Shown: positions 34,395-44,313 of the stretch, piece after piece
Layout: the number at the start of each line of letters is the position of its first letter
How positions within the stretch are numbered: position 1 is the stretch's first letter
NCBI RefSeq assembly: GCF_036013745.1
Contig: NZ_CP107880.1
Coordinates: 5,394,001-5,458,000, forward strand
DNA from: Streptomyces sp. NBC_00483
GTDB taxonomy: Bacteria; Actinomycetota; Actinomycetes; Streptomycetales; Streptomycetaceae
Direction of reading: 5' to 3'
DNA length: 64,000 bases
The notes under the pieces: model-generated
The model's input: the letters and a program-made list of their open reading frames with translations, nothing else
Told to the model about the DNA's origin: nothing
Databases searched by the model: none
Position numbers and translations under genes: made by a program

Positions 34395-35756
34395 CTGGTC
34401 CAGGAACCACTGTCCCGGCGGCAGCGCCGTCGCCGCCTCCGCGAGTCGCTTCGTGCGTTCCTCGCGCTCGTCCTGCGGCATGGCGAGCGCCTCCGCGAGG
34501 GCCCGTGAAGTCCCGGTCACGTCATAGGGGTTGACGGTCAGGGCGTCCTCGGCCAGCTCCTCGTACGCCCCCGCCTCCCGCGAGAGCACCAGCACGCACC
34601 CGTCGTCGGAGACGACCGGCACCTCCTTGGCGACCAGGTTCATCCCGTCCCTGATCGGGTTCACGAGGGCCACGTCGGCGAGCCGGTACGCGGCCAGCGA
34701 GCGCGCGAAGTCGTCCTTCACGTGGAGCACGACCGGCGTCCAACCCTCCGTACCGAAGCGGGAGTTGATGGCCTCGGCGACCCGCGCGACCTCGGCCGTG
34801 TAGTCCCGGTACACGGCCAGGTCCTGCCGCGACGGGTAGGCGAACGCGACGTGCACGACCCGTTCCCGCCATTCGGGCCGGTCCTCAAGCAGCAGCTCGT
34901 ACGCCTGGAGCCCGCGCACGATGTTCTTCGACAGCTCCGTGCGGTCCACCCGCACGACGACCTTGCGGCCCTCGCCCACCTGCGCGCGCAGCGTCGCGAG
35001 CCGCTCCTCCACGTCGTCCCGGTGCGCCCGCTCGCGCAGGAAGTCCGCGTCCGCGCCCAGCCCGTGCACCCCGATCCGGGTCCCGGACGTGCCGCCGACG
35101 AGATGCGTACAGCAGTCGGTGAAGGCGTCCGCCCAGCGCCGGGTCAGGAACGCACAGCGGTCGGCACCGAGCATGCCCCTGAGCACCTGCTCGGCGATGT
35201 CGTCGGGCAGCATCCGGAAGTAGTCGACGGGTGCCCAGGGCGTGTGCGAGAAGTGCCCGATCCGCAGGTCGCCGCGGAGCTCGCGGAGCATCCCCGGCAC
35301 CAGCGTCAGGTGATAGTCCTGCACGACCACGGTCGCGCCCGGCGCCGCGTCCTCGGCGAGCGCCTCGGCGAAGGCCCGGTTGTACGCCTCGTAGGACGCC
35401 CACTGCCTGCGGAACTCCGGTCCGAAGGCGGGCTCCAGGGGCGTCTGGTACAGCATGTGGTGCACGAACCACAGCACCGAGTTCGCGACCCCGTTGTACG
35501 CGTCCGTGTGCACCTCGGCGTCGATGTCGAGCATCCGCACTCCCGGCTCGGCGACCCCGCGCCGCACCGCCTCCCGGTCGCCCTCGCTCAGCGCCGAGCA
35601 CACCCACAGTTTGTTCTCGACGGCGCTCAGCGCCGACACGAGACCGCCCCCGCCGCGCTTCGCCTCGATTCCTCCCGCGTCGTCGAGGACGTACGAGACC
35701 GGGCCGCGGTTGGACGCGACGAGAACCTCAGCAGCACCATGCGTCGTGGAACTCAT
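34371..35756 (-). CDS. otsA: Trehalose-6-phosphate synthase (GT20)
   Basis: A 461-residue retaining glycosyltransferase that makes trehalose 6-phosphate from a nucleotide glucose and glucose 6-phosphate. It shows VASNRGPVSY at the N-terminus, VQDYHLTLVPGMLR, IGHFSHTPWAP, RVDRTELSKNIVRGLQAYE and VNPIRDGMNLVAKE, all family landmarks, with the ending DALTVNPYDV. The length is normal. It converges on otsB rather than forming an operon with it, and the coding ends overlap, so antisense effects are possible. Confidence 0.95.
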   Translation of the reverse strand: MSSTTHGAAEVLVASNRGPVSYVLDDAGGIEAKRGGGGLVSALSAVENKLWVCSALSEGDREAVRRGVAEPGVRMLDIDAEVHTDAYNGVANSVLWFVHHMLYQTPLEPAFGPEFRRQWASYEAYNRAFAEALAEDAAPGATVVVQDYHLTLVPGMLRELRGDLRIGHFSHTPWAPVDYFRMLPDDIAEQVLRGMLGADRCAFLTRRWADAFTDCCTHLVGGTSGTRIGVHGLGADADFLRERAHRDDVEERLATLRAQVGEGRKVVVRVDRTELSKNIVRGLQAYELLLEDRPEWRERVVHVAFAYPSRQDLAVYRDYTAEVARVAEAINSRFGTEGWTPVVLHVKDDFARSLAAYRLADVALVNPIRDGMNLVAKEVPVVSDDGCVLVLSREAGAYEELAEDALTVNPYDVTGTSRALAEALAMPQDEREERTKRLAEAATALPPGQWFLDQLEALREA

Positions 35757-35795
35757 AGGGGCACGCTAGCCCGGCCCGGAAACGTTCAAACGTAA

Positions 35796-35821
35796 GGCCG
35801 GGCCCCGTCGGGGGCCCGGCC
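35796..35821 (-). terminator. Terminator of the surface-protein gene
   Basis: GGCCGGGCCCC at 35796 pairs with GGGGCCCGGCC ending at 35821 across 4 nt, 23 nt past the stop codon. Confidence 0.8.
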
Positions 35822-35843
35822 GTATACGACGCCTGCGGTCAGG

Positions 35844-37691
35844 TCACTCCTTGCGGCTGCGCACTGCGGCGACGATCAGCGCGCCGAGCCCGCACAGCGT
35901 GACGGCGAGCCCGCCGTACAGCGGCAGAAGCGAGTCGGTGCCGGTCTCGGCCATCTCGCCACTGCTCGGCGGATTCGGCGGATTCGGCGGGGTGGGCCGG
36001 GCCTGCGGGCTCTGGCTGCCCGTCGACGGGGTCGGCGAGGGCTCGGGCGTCTGCTCGCCCGGCGGCTCGGTCGACGGGTCGGTCGGCGTCGGCGAGGGGC
36101 TGGTCGGCGTCGGTGACGGCGCCTCCCGCTCGATGACGGGCGCGATGCCGCACTGCGCGTCCGTGGAGCCCTCCTCGCAGTTGGTGCGCGGGGAGTCGGC
36201 GGTGACGCTGTTCGTGAGCTTCCCGTCGCCGCTCACCGGGTCGTTGACCTTCACGGAGTACGTGACGGTCGCGGTCTCGCCGGCCGGGATGTCACCGGTG
36301 AAGTTGATCTTCGGCTCGGTGTAGTCGACGTTCCCGATGCTCGCCTCGGCGTCGTTGTTGTACGTCGCGTCGTCGAGGTTCTCGGTGAGGTCGTCGGTGA
36401 ACTTGGCGTTGGGGTACGGCAGTCGGCTGACGTTCTTCGCCTTCACCGTGTACGTGACCGTGTCGCCGGGCTCCACCTTCGCCGGGCTCGCCGTCTTGGT
36501 GATCTCCAGGTCGGGCACCGGGACGGACAGGGCGAGCGCCGAGGGGACGTAGGTGTCGCCCTTGGTGGAGAAGTCGAGCGTGGTGGAGGTCGAGCCGACC
36601 GGGATCGGCTCGTCCCCGACGGCCCGCGTGGAGCCGCTGCCCGAGACGTCGAACTCCTTCGCGTCGATGCTCAGGTTGTTGACCATCTTCGGGTCGAGGG
36701 CGCCGTCGTCCTCGGAGATGAAGAAGTTGTTGGTGTTGCCGGTGTGCGCCTCGGGGATGTTCCGGCCGCCGACGGCGAACCTGTCGCCCGGCGTGTTCCA
36801 GTCGCCCTCGTACGCGGTGACGCTCGCGTGCGGGGTGCCCGAGGTCCGGTAGAAGCCGTCCACGGTGACCCGGGTGGCGGGGGAGGTGGAGCGCTGCAGG
36901 ACGTGGCCGCCGTAGATGTAGACGTTGCGGCGGTCCGGCGCGTAGGCGTCGTTGGGGCCGTCGTACTTGTAGACGACGGTCATCGACCAGCCGGCCACGC
37001 AGCCCTTGCCGGTGGGCGCCCAGATGTCGCCGACGGAGACCGGGATCGGCGCGCCGGTGCCGGTGACGCCGCTGAAGAGGCTCGTGACGTCGGCCTCGCC
37101 CGTGTAGTAGTGCGGGCCGCTGGTGGAGGCGGGGTCCTGGACCAGGTCGTCGGGGGAGACCTTGGTCGGGGCCGTGCCGTTCACACCGACCGAGGGGACC
37201 GCGTCCAGCGGGTCGCCGGGCGAGGGGACCACATTGGCGCCGGAGATGTCGCAGCGCTTCAGCTGGGCGCCGCTCGGGCCCTTGTACGTGCCGTCGTTGC
37301 CGCCGAAGAAGAGGCGGGCGTAGGCGACCTGGGCGCCGGGCGGGACGGTGACCCTGCCGGTGCTGGAGCCGTAGCCGTCGGTCGTCCCTGCGGTGTTGAT
37401 CCGCTGCATGACGAACGTGTTGTTGTTGTCCTTGCCCTCGCCGTTCGCGGCGACGGCGCAGCGTCCGGCCATGGTGGCGTCGTCCGTCGGGCAGCCCATG
37501 ACCGTGTTGCCGATGGTCTTGAAGTCGCCGTAGATCGATTCGTCGTAGCGCTTGGCGAAGGGGGAGACCACGTCCGCGGAGGCGGGGATCGGCGCCAGGC
37601 CCGCCATGCCCGTCAGGCAGGCGGCGAGGGTGGCGGTGACGGCGCACGCCGCCCTGCCCTTGAACCTGCCCTTGAATTGTCTGAGCCACAT
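35844..37691 (-). CDS. Sortase-anchored cell-surface protein with DUF11-like repeat
   Basis: A 615-residue exported protein. A signal peptide (FKGRAACAVTATLAACLTGMAG, cleavage near ASA-D) is followed by a beta-rich domain of about 350 residues with paired Cys, a DUF11-type domain (LEITKTASPAKVEPGDTVTY), a Pro/Ser/Thr wall-spanning stretch, and a C-terminal sorting signal MAETGTDS plus a hydrophobic helix and Arg-Ser-Arg-Lys. The sorting motif is LAXTG with Met in place of Leu, suiting a class E sortase. The ATG at 37691 has TAACTT 7 nt upstream; a TTG 18 nt earlier is the alternative. Confidence 0.87.
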   Translation of the reverse strand: MWLRQFKGRFKGRAACAVTATLAACLTGMAGLAPIPASADVVSPFAKRYDESIYGDFKTIGNTVMGCPTDDATMAGRCAVAANGEGKDNNNTFVMQRINTAGTTDGYGSSTGRVTVPPGAQVAYARLFFGGNDGTYKGPSGAQLKRCDISGANVVPSPGDPLDAVPSVGVNGTAPTKVSPDDLVQDPASTSGPHYYTGEADVTSLFSGVTGTGAPIPVSVGDIWAPTGKGCVAGWSMTVVYKYDGPNDAYAPDRRNVYIYGGHVLQRSTSPATRVTVDGFYRTSGTPHASVTAYEGDWNTPGDRFAVGGRNIPEAHTGNTNNFFISEDDGALDPKMVNNLSIDAKEFDVSGSGSTRAVGDEPIPVGSTSTTLDFSTKGDTYVPSALALSVPVPDLEITKTASPAKVEPGDTVTYTVKAKNVSRLPYPNAKFTDDLTENLDDATYNNDAEASIGNVDYTEPKINFTGDIPAGETATVTYSVKVNDPVSGDGKLTNSVTADSPRTNCEEGSTDAQCGIAPVIEREAPSPTPTSPSPTPTDPSTEPPGEQTPEPSPTPSTGSQSPQARPTPPNPPNPPSSGEMAETGTDSLLPLYGGLAVTLCGLGALIVAAVRSRKE

Positions 37692-37729
37692 AAAGGGCAA
37701 GTTAGACAAAACATATGATTATGCGGCGC

Positions 37730-38725
37730 TTATGCGACGCGACGCTCCGCATACTCACCGATTTCGATCATCGGCGGCCGCTCCTCCGTGTCGACCTCGT
37801 GGGTACGCGGCTCGAAGCCGTCCTCCCCGCGCTCGAACTGCGTGAGCACCGGCCTGACGAGGTGCCCGCGCGCGAGGCGGAGCTGGGCCGTGCGGTAGAT
37901 CGCCGCCGCCATCCGGCCGAGCGCCTGCCCGTCCTGGTGCCGGTGCTTGCGCACACCGACGTCGACCTGGGCGAGCGCGTCCAGGCCCACGGTGTGCAGC
38001 GCGTCCACCAGCAGGCCGAGCTCCACGCCGTATCCGACGGGGAACGGGAGCCGTTCGAGCAGCGAGCGCCGGGCCGCGTACTCGCCGCCCAAGGGCTGGA
38101 CGAATCCGGCCAGTTGGGGCCAGTGCAGATTGAGGATCGGCCGCGCCATCAGCTCGGTCACCCGGCCGCCCTGCCCCGCGGCCCCGGCCAGCGGACGGTC
38201 GTACATCGCCTTCACGAAGTCCACGCCCGGCTCGGTGAGCAGCGGCCCGACGATGCCGGAGACGAAGTCCGCGGAGAACTCCTTCAGATCGGCGTCGACG
38301 AAGCACACGATGTCACCGGAAGTGACGAACAGGGAGCGCCACAGCACCTCACCCTTGCCGGACCTGACCGGGATCCGCGGCAGGATCGTGTCCCGGTGCT
38401 CGACGCGCGCCCCGGCCGCAGCCGCGACCTCGGAGGTGCGGTCCGTGGAGCCGGAGTCGATCACGACGAGCTCGTCGACGAGCGGCACCGCGTCCGTCAT
38501 CAGCGTCCGCCGGATCTCGGAGACGATCTCGCCGACCGTCTCCTCCTCGTTCAGCGCGGGCAGTACGACACTCACCGTCCGGCCCGAGGCCTGCTTGGCG
38601 GCGACCAACCGGTGCAGCGGATGGTCGACCACGGACCAGGAGCGCCTGTTCAGCCAGCGCTCGACCTCTTCCAGCACGGTCTGCGTTCCTTCCCTCAGGA
38701 CCAACATGTGATCCATCTCGCGCAT
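37730..38725 (-). CDS. gpgS: Glucosyl-3-phosphoglycerate synthase (GT81)
   Basis: A 331-residue GT-A glycosyltransferase that moves glucose from a nucleotide donor to 3-phosphoglycerate. It has SVVLPALNEEETVGEIV near residue 51, VIDSGSTDRTSEV, the metal-binding FVDADLKEF (Asp-X-Asp) near residue 146, and the acceptor loop PRIPVRSGKGEVLWR. The product leads to glucosylglycerate or methylglucose lipopolysaccharide. No dedicated phosphatase gene is adjacent. GATAGT lies 6 nt before the ATG at 38725 (leaderless); ATGs 12 and 18 nt later are alternatives. Confidence 0.92.
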   Translation of the reverse strand: MREMDHMLVLREGTQTVLEEVERWLNRRSWSVVDHPLHRLVAAKQASGRTVSVVLPALNEEETVGEIVSEIRRTLMTDAVPLVDELVVIDSGSTDRTSEVAAAAGARVEHRDTILPRIPVRSGKGEVLWRSLFVTSGDIVCFVDADLKEFSADFVSGIVGPLLTEPGVDFVKAMYDRPLAGAAGQGGRVTELMARPILNLHWPQLAGFVQPLGGEYAARRSLLERLPFPVGYGVELGLLVDALHTVGLDALAQVDVGVRKHRHQDGQALGRMAAAIYRTAQLRLARGHLVRPVLTQFERGEDGFEPRTHEVDTEERPPMIEIGEYAERRVA

Positions 38726-38839
38726 CGGACGACTATCTCAAGGGTCCGGGCCTTCGGTTACAGTCTTGAACAAGGCCGGTGACCATCGCATGTCGGGGGT
38801 CGCCCGCCGCACACACAACTGAATCCACACAATCGAATA

Positions 38840-38995
38840 CCGCTCATCCAGAGGGGCAGAGGGATACGGCCCGTTGAAGCCCCGGCAACCCTCCAGCCGG
38901 TCTCGTCCGCACACCGCAGTGCGCCCGCGAGGCTCCCGGCTAGTGAAGGTGCCAAATCCGTCTCGTGGCGAGATGCGTCGCGAGGAAGATGAGGA
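38840..38995 (+). promoter_or_regulatory. SAM-I (S-box) riboswitch
   Basis: The leader carries S-box landmarks in order: CTCATCCAGAGG, then GGCCCGTTGAAGCCCCGGCAA, split here from AGTGAAGGTGCCAAATCC, then a TCTCG-TGG-CGAGA hairpin (P4). CTCATC at 38843-38848 pairs with GATGAG at 38988-38993 to close P1. The 3' strand of P1 abuts AGGAG and AAAGGG just before the thrC-like start, so SAM binding would most simply hide the ribosome site. The element predicts repression when SAM is plentiful, a methionine-pathway signal. Confidence 0.92.
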
Positions 38996-39013
38996 GAAAG
39001 GGCCTCGCCTCTC

Positions 39014-40321
39014 ATGGCTGTACAGACTGTCGCCACCGAAACCGCCGCCACGACGGACTCCGTCGATCTGGGCCCGGCCTCCGGACTTTCCTGCCGCGAG
39101 TGCGGCGCCGTCGTTCCGCTCGGCCCCGTCTTCGCCTGCGCCGAGTGTTTCGGTCCCCTCGAAGTCGCATACGACCTTCCCGTCGGTGACCCCGAGGCGC
39201 TCCGCAAGCAGATCGAGTCCGGCCCCGCCAACATCTGGCGCTACGCCCCGCTGCTGCCCGTCCCGGCCGACGTCGCCGAGAGGCCGAACCTGAACCCCGG
39301 CTGGACCAAGCTCGTCAAGGCCGACAACCTCGGCCGTGAACTGGGCGTCGCCGAGGGCAAGTTGTTCGTCAAGGACGACTCCGGCAACCCGACGCACTCC
39401 TTCAAGGACCGCGTCGTCGCGCAGGCCATCGAGGCCGCCCGCGCCTTCGGCTTCACCACCCTCTCCTGCTCCTCCACCGGCAACCTGGCCGGCGCCGTCG
39501 GCGCCGCCGCCGCCCGTGCCGGCTTCCGGTCCTGCGTGTTCATCCCGCACGACCTGGAGCAGGGCAAGGTCGTCATGGCCGGTGTCTACGGCGGTGACCT
39601 CGTCGCCATCGAGGGCAACTACGACGACGTGAACCGCTTCTGCTCCGAGCTCATCGGCGACCCGCTGGGCGAGGGCTGGGGCTTTGTGAACGTGAACCTC
39701 CGCCCGTACTACGGCGAGGGCTCCAAGACGCTCGCGTACGAGATCTGCGAGCAGCTCGGCTGGCAGCTCCCGGACCAGCTGGTCATCCCGATCGCGTCCG
39801 GCTCGCAGTTCACGAAGATCGACAAGGGCCTGAAGGAGCTGATCAAGCTCGGGCTCGTCGAGGACAAGCCCTACAAGCTCTTCGGCGCCCAGGCCGAGGG
39901 CTGCTCCCCGGTCTCCGTCGCCTACAAGGGCGGCCACGACGTGGTCCGCCCGCAGAAGCCGACCACCATCGCCAAGTCCCTCGCCATCGGCAACCCGGCC
40001 GACGGCCCGTACGTCCTCGACATCGCGCGCCGCACCGGCGGCGCCGTGGAGGACGTCAACGACGAGCAGGTCGTCGACGCGATCAAGCTGCTCGCGCAGA
40101 CGGAGGGCATCTTCGCCGAGACGGCGGGCGGTGTCACGCTGGGTGTCACCAAGAAGCTCATCGAGGCGGGCCTCATCGACCCGTCGCTGACCACGGTGGT
40201 CCTCAACACCGGTGACGGTCTCAAGACGCTGGACGCGGTCGCCGAGTCCTCGCAGGCCACCGCGACGATCCGGCCCAACCTGGACGCGTTCCGCGAGGCC
40301 GGCCTCGCCACCGACCTCTGA
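39014..40321 (+). CDS. thrC: Threonine synthase-family PLP enzyme (probable MetM-type homocysteine synthase)
   Basis: A 435-residue fold-type II PLP enzyme. A zinc-ribbon-like start (CRECGAVVPL, CAECFGPL) precedes the catalytic core, with the Schiff-base Lys in PTHSFKDRVV near residue 132, the phosphate loop SCSSTGNLAGAVG, and VLNTGDGLKTL. ThrC acts on O-phosphohomoserine. The SAM riboswitch and the sulfur-carrier gene downstream argue that this copy makes homocysteine from O-phosphohomoserine, as reported for Streptomyces MetM with MetO. By family alone, threonine synthase cannot be excluded. The ATG at 39014 follows AAAGGG by about 10 nt. Confidence 0.93.
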   Translation: MAVQTVATETAATTDSVDLGPASGLSCRECGAVVPLGPVFACAECFGPLEVAYDLPVGDPEALRKQIESGPANIWRYAPLLPVPADVAERPNLNPGWTKLVKADNLGRELGVAEGKLFVKDDSGNPTHSFKDRVVAQAIEAARAFGFTTLSCSSTGNLAGAVGAAAARAGFRSCVFIPHDLEQGKVVMAGVYGGDLVAIEGNYDDVNRFCSELIGDPLGEGWGFVNVNLRPYYGEGSKTLAYEICEQLGWQLPDQLVIPIASGSQFTKIDKGLKELIKLGLVEDKPYKLFGAQAEGCSPVSVAYKGGHDVVRPQKPTTIAKSLAIGNPADGPYVLDIARRTGGAVEDVNDEQVVDAIKLLAQTEGIFAETAGGVTLGVTKKLIEAGLIDPSLTTVVLNTGDGLKTLDAVAESSQATATIRPNLDAFREAGLATDL

Positions 40322-40356
40322 GCCCGACCGAACTTGTAGCAACAGGAGTTACCAGC

Positions 40357-40632
40357 ATGAGCGTCAACGTTCGCATCCCCACCATCCTGCGCACCTACAC
40401 CGGCGGCAAGGCCGAGGTCGCCGCCGAGGGCGCCACCCTCGCCGACGTCATCTCCGACCTCGAGAAGAACCACACCGGCATCGCCGCCCGCGTCCTCGAC
40501 GACCAGGGCAAGCTGCGCCGCTTCGTGAACGTCTACGTGAACGACGACGACGTCCGCTTCGAGCAGGGCCTTCAGACGGCGACGCCGGACGGCGCCGGCG
40601 TCTCGATCATTCCGGCCGTCGCCGGAGGCTGA
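40357..40632 (+). CDS. MoaD/ThiS-type sulfur carrier protein (probable MetO)
   Basis: A 91-residue ubiquitin-fold protein ending in Ala-Gly-Gly, the C-terminal diglycine that is thiocarboxylated by an E1-like enzyme and hands over sulfur. The body SVNVRIPTILRTYTGGKAEV and FVNVYVNDDDVRFEQGL matches MoaD/CysO carriers. It starts 35 nt after the ThrC-family gene with a good ribosome site (AGGAGTTACC) and shares its riboswitch-controlled transcript. It most likely supplies sulfur for homocysteine formation; cysteine or molybdopterin synthesis are alternatives. Confidence 0.9.
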   Translation: MSVNVRIPTILRTYTGGKAEVAAEGATLADVISDLEKNHTGIAARVLDDQGKLRRFVNVYVNDDDVRFEQGLQTATPDGAGVSIIPAVAGG

Positions 40633-40687
40633 CCATCAAGCACAGTGCCGGAGGCTGATCTTTCGCCGTTTTACGCAGAGTTACTTG

Positions 40688-40724
40688 AATTGCCCCCTCC
40701 GCAAGAGAAGCGGAGGGGGCAATT
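40688..40724 (+). terminator. Terminator of the thrC-like/sulfur carrier operon
   Basis: AATTGCCCCCTCCGC (40688-40702) is perfectly complementary to 40710-40724 over a 7-nt loop. Confidence 0.9.
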
Positions 40725-41090
40725 CTGCATGGTTGAGCGCGGTACAGTTGGGGAAGCTGCTGCGTTTCGCTGAGCGGTGCATGACGGGCGCATATGAGTT
40801 CTCGCCCGAAGCCCGACAAGAAGTAGCCAAAGTGTCCGGCCCTTTCGGGCCCTTTATGGCATTTACACGGCCCGACTTGCCCAAGGATACGGCGAGTTGG
40901 CCCGGTTTCCCCGATCTGGCGTGCCCAGAATTCTCGTCCGACTGACCTGTTGCAGACGGCAGTTGGGCAGATACATTCAGCCGCGGTCGACGCGTTCCGG
41001 CGCACACCCCCATATCCCATGGGGCGTGAGGTCTGACCCGGGTCCGCGAAGTGCGGTCCTGCGCAAGGGCCAGTAATAGGGGAGTTAGGC
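40725..41090. other. Gene-free leader region before the cold-shock gene
   Basis: No convincing reading frame. It is less GC-rich than the surroundings and holds a short hairpin (GGCCC-TTTC-GGGCC at 40839-40851) near TTTATGGCATTTACACGG. Part of it is probably the long 5' leader usual for cold-shock mRNAs. An 86-codon frame at 40685-40945 runs through the terminator and is not credible. Confidence 0.4.
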
Positions 41091-41297
41091 ATGGCTCAGG
41101 GCACCGTCAAGTGGTTCAACGCGGAGAAGGGGTACGGCTTCATCGCGGTCGACGGTGGTGCGGATGTTTTCGTCCACTACAGCGCGATTCAGATGGACGG
41201 CTACCGCACCCTCGAAGAGGGTCAGCGGGTCGAGTTCGAGATCTCGCAGGGCCAGAAGGGGCCGCAGGCCGACATGGTCCGCGTGGCCGCCGGCTGA
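41091..41297 (+). CDS. cspA: Cold-shock domain protein (CspA type)
   Basis: A 68-residue single cold-shock domain. RNP1 is KGYGFIAV near residue 15 and RNP2 is DVFVHYSAI near residue 25; [11 protein letters not shown] at the start is diagnostic. It binds single-stranded RNA and DNA and unfolds mRNA structure. The ribosome site AGGGGAG is 6-7 nt upstream. It has a long leader and its own terminator. The symbol marks the family; Streptomyces has several paralogues. Confidence 0.93.
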   Translation: MAQGTVKWFNAEKGYGFIAVDGGADVFVHYSAIQMDGYRTLEEGQRVEFEISQGQKGPQADMVRVAAG

Positions 41298-41340
41298 ACG
41301 CGCGCGTCAGACTGCAAGCTTGTACGTCGCACGTTGCGGA

Positions 41341-41374
41341 GGGCTCGTCTCCCGGGTAACCGGGGGGCGGGCCC
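41341..41374 (+). terminator. Terminator after the cold-shock gene
   Basis: GGGCTCGTCTCCCGG pairs (with G-T pairs and one mismatch) to CCGGGGGGCGGGCCC around a GTAA loop, followed by TTCGTG. Confidence 0.7.
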
Positions 41375-41473
41375 TTCGTGCTGAACGGGTCCCGCCTGCG
41401 CTTTCGTGGTACGGCCTTGCGCCCGCCCGTCGCCCGACCGCCACCCCTCAACGATCCCGCTGCGCGGGAGCAC

Positions 41474-41500
41474 CTTGCACTCGTAGGGGTCGAGTGCTAA
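41474..41500. promoter_or_regulatory. CIRCE element 1 (HrcA operator)
   Basis: CTTGCACTC, 9 nt, GAGTGCTAA. The right arm is perfect and the left arm matches 7 of 9 positions of the CIRCE consensus. Confidence 0.85.
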
Positions 41501-41509
41501 TCATTGGGC

Positions 41510-41536
41510 TTAGCACTCTCCGAGTGAGAGTGACAA
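41510..41536. promoter_or_regulatory. CIRCE element 2 (HrcA operator)
   Basis: TTAGCACTC, 9 nt, GAGTGACAA. The left arm is perfect and the right arm matches 7 of 9. It starts 9 nt after element 1, so two HrcA dimers can sit side by side 130 nt before groEL. Confidence 0.87.
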
Positions 41537-41638
41537 AACTTGGATCGGGTCGGTGAGGTCCGGGGGCCGGGTGGTGCAAGGAGCCACAAGGCCCGCAGGC
41601 CGTCCGTCGCGGGCACCAGCACGGTCCTTTTGCGTTAG

Positions 41639-43291
<1,653 letters not shown>

Positions 43292-43320
43292 GCCGCTCGC
43301 GGTTCAGCCCGTCCGTAACC

Positions 43321-43371
43321 CCGAGGGCGGCACCGACTCTTCACGAGTCGGTGCCGCCCTCGGGGCGTTTT
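43321..43371 (+). terminator. Strong intrinsic terminator of groEL
   Basis: A 19-bp perfect stem (43321-43339 with 43345-43363), a 5-nt loop and the downstream GGGGCGTTTT tail. Confidence 0.93.
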
Positions 43372-43390
43372 AGGCCTGGTGGCGACAGGT

Positions 43391-44173
43391 CTAAGCGGTC
43401 TTGACGGAGCCGCCGTCGATGAGGTGGTCGGTGCCCGTCGTCGCGGCGGCGAGCGGGGACGCCAGATACGTGACCAGAGTCGCGACCTCTTCCGGTTCGA
43501 CGAGCCGACCGATGAGCATGCCCATGGCCGCGGGCAACCCGGCCAGGAGGTCGGCGTGGGGGACGCCCATGGCGGCCGCGAGTCCGGCGCCGTAACCCGT
43601 GGGGCTCTCCCACATGGCGGTGCGGACCGGGCCCGGAGAGACGGTGTTCACCCGGACCCCTTGTGAGCCGAACTCCTCCGCCAGTGCCTTGCCGAACGCG
43701 GTGAGCGCGGCCTTGGCGGTGGTGTACGGGACGGGGCCGCCGTGCGGGACGCGCGCGCCGATCGAGGAGACGTTGACGATCGCGCCGCGGGCGGCCAGCA
43801 GTGCGGGCAGTGCGGCGCGGGTGACGCGGACGGTGGCAAAGAAGTTCAGGTCGGTCACCTGTGCCCACTGGGCGTCGGTCAGATCGAGGAAGCCGCCGCT
43901 CAGGTCTCCGTCGCCGCCGCCGATGTTGTTGACCAGGATGTCGATTCCGCCCAGCTCGGCCACGGCCTCGGTCACCAGTCGCTCGGCGCCGGCCGGATCG
44001 GACAGGTCCACCGTCACCGGTATCGCCCCGGCCGCCTTCCACTCCGGGGCCGCGGTGCGCGCGGCGGCGACCACGCGTACGCCTTCGGCGGCCAGGGCCT
44101 GGACGACAGCGAGCCCGATCCCTCGGCCCGCTCCTGTGACGAGGGCGGTCTTGCCGTTCAGGTGCAGGTTCAT
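43391..44173 (-). CDS. SDR-family oxidoreductase
   Basis: A 260-residue classical short-chain dehydrogenase. The NAD(P) motif is TALVTGAGRGIGLAVV near residue 10, followed by NNIGGGDGD in place of NNAG, a Ser in VSSIGARV, the catalytic YTTAK near residue 155, and the C-terminal GGS motif. The substrate is unknown. The ATG at 44173 has GGGGAAG just upstream. A TetR gene diverges 140 nt away and probably controls it. Confidence 0.9.
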   Translation of the reverse strand: MNLHLNGKTALVTGAGRGIGLAVVQALAAEGVRVVAAARTAAPEWKAAGAIPVTVDLSDPAGAERLVTEAVAELGGIDILVNNIGGGDGDLSGGFLDLTDAQWAQVTDLNFFATVRVTRAALPALLAARGAIVNVSSIGARVPHGGPVPYTTAKAALTAFGKALAEEFGSQGVRVNTVSPGPVRTAMWESPTGYGAGLAAAMGVPHADLLAGLPAAMGMLIGRLVEPEEVATLVTYLASPLAAATTGTDHLIDGGSVKTA

Positions 44174-44235
44174 GACGCTTCCCCTTGCTCGGCATGTGCA
44201 ACTCGGCTGATGCGTCGAACATAGAACATGCATCA

Positions 44236-44271
44236 CCAATGTCGCAAGTAGTCGCCAAGCTGCCACATTGG
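44236..44271. promoter_or_regulatory. Candidate TetR operator between SDR and TetR genes
   Basis: CCAATGT (44236-44242) and ACATTGG (44265-44271) are inverted copies, and flanking bases extend the match to 10 of 12 (CACCAATGTCGC against CGCCAATGTGGC). Each arm could bind one face of the regulator. Confidence 0.45.
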
Positions 44272-44313
44272 CGTACTCTCGTGGGGTCTCCCCTCCGGAA
44301 GGAATCGCTCGCC

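Noticed and set aside
40685..40945. 86-codon forward frame
   Set aside because: It starts inside a perfect terminator hairpin and has no ribosome site or family resemblance.
43386..43402. GACAGGTCTAAGCGGTC as a third dre site
   Set aside because: Only the left half fits the DasR consensus and it is inside the 3' end of the SDR coding sequence.
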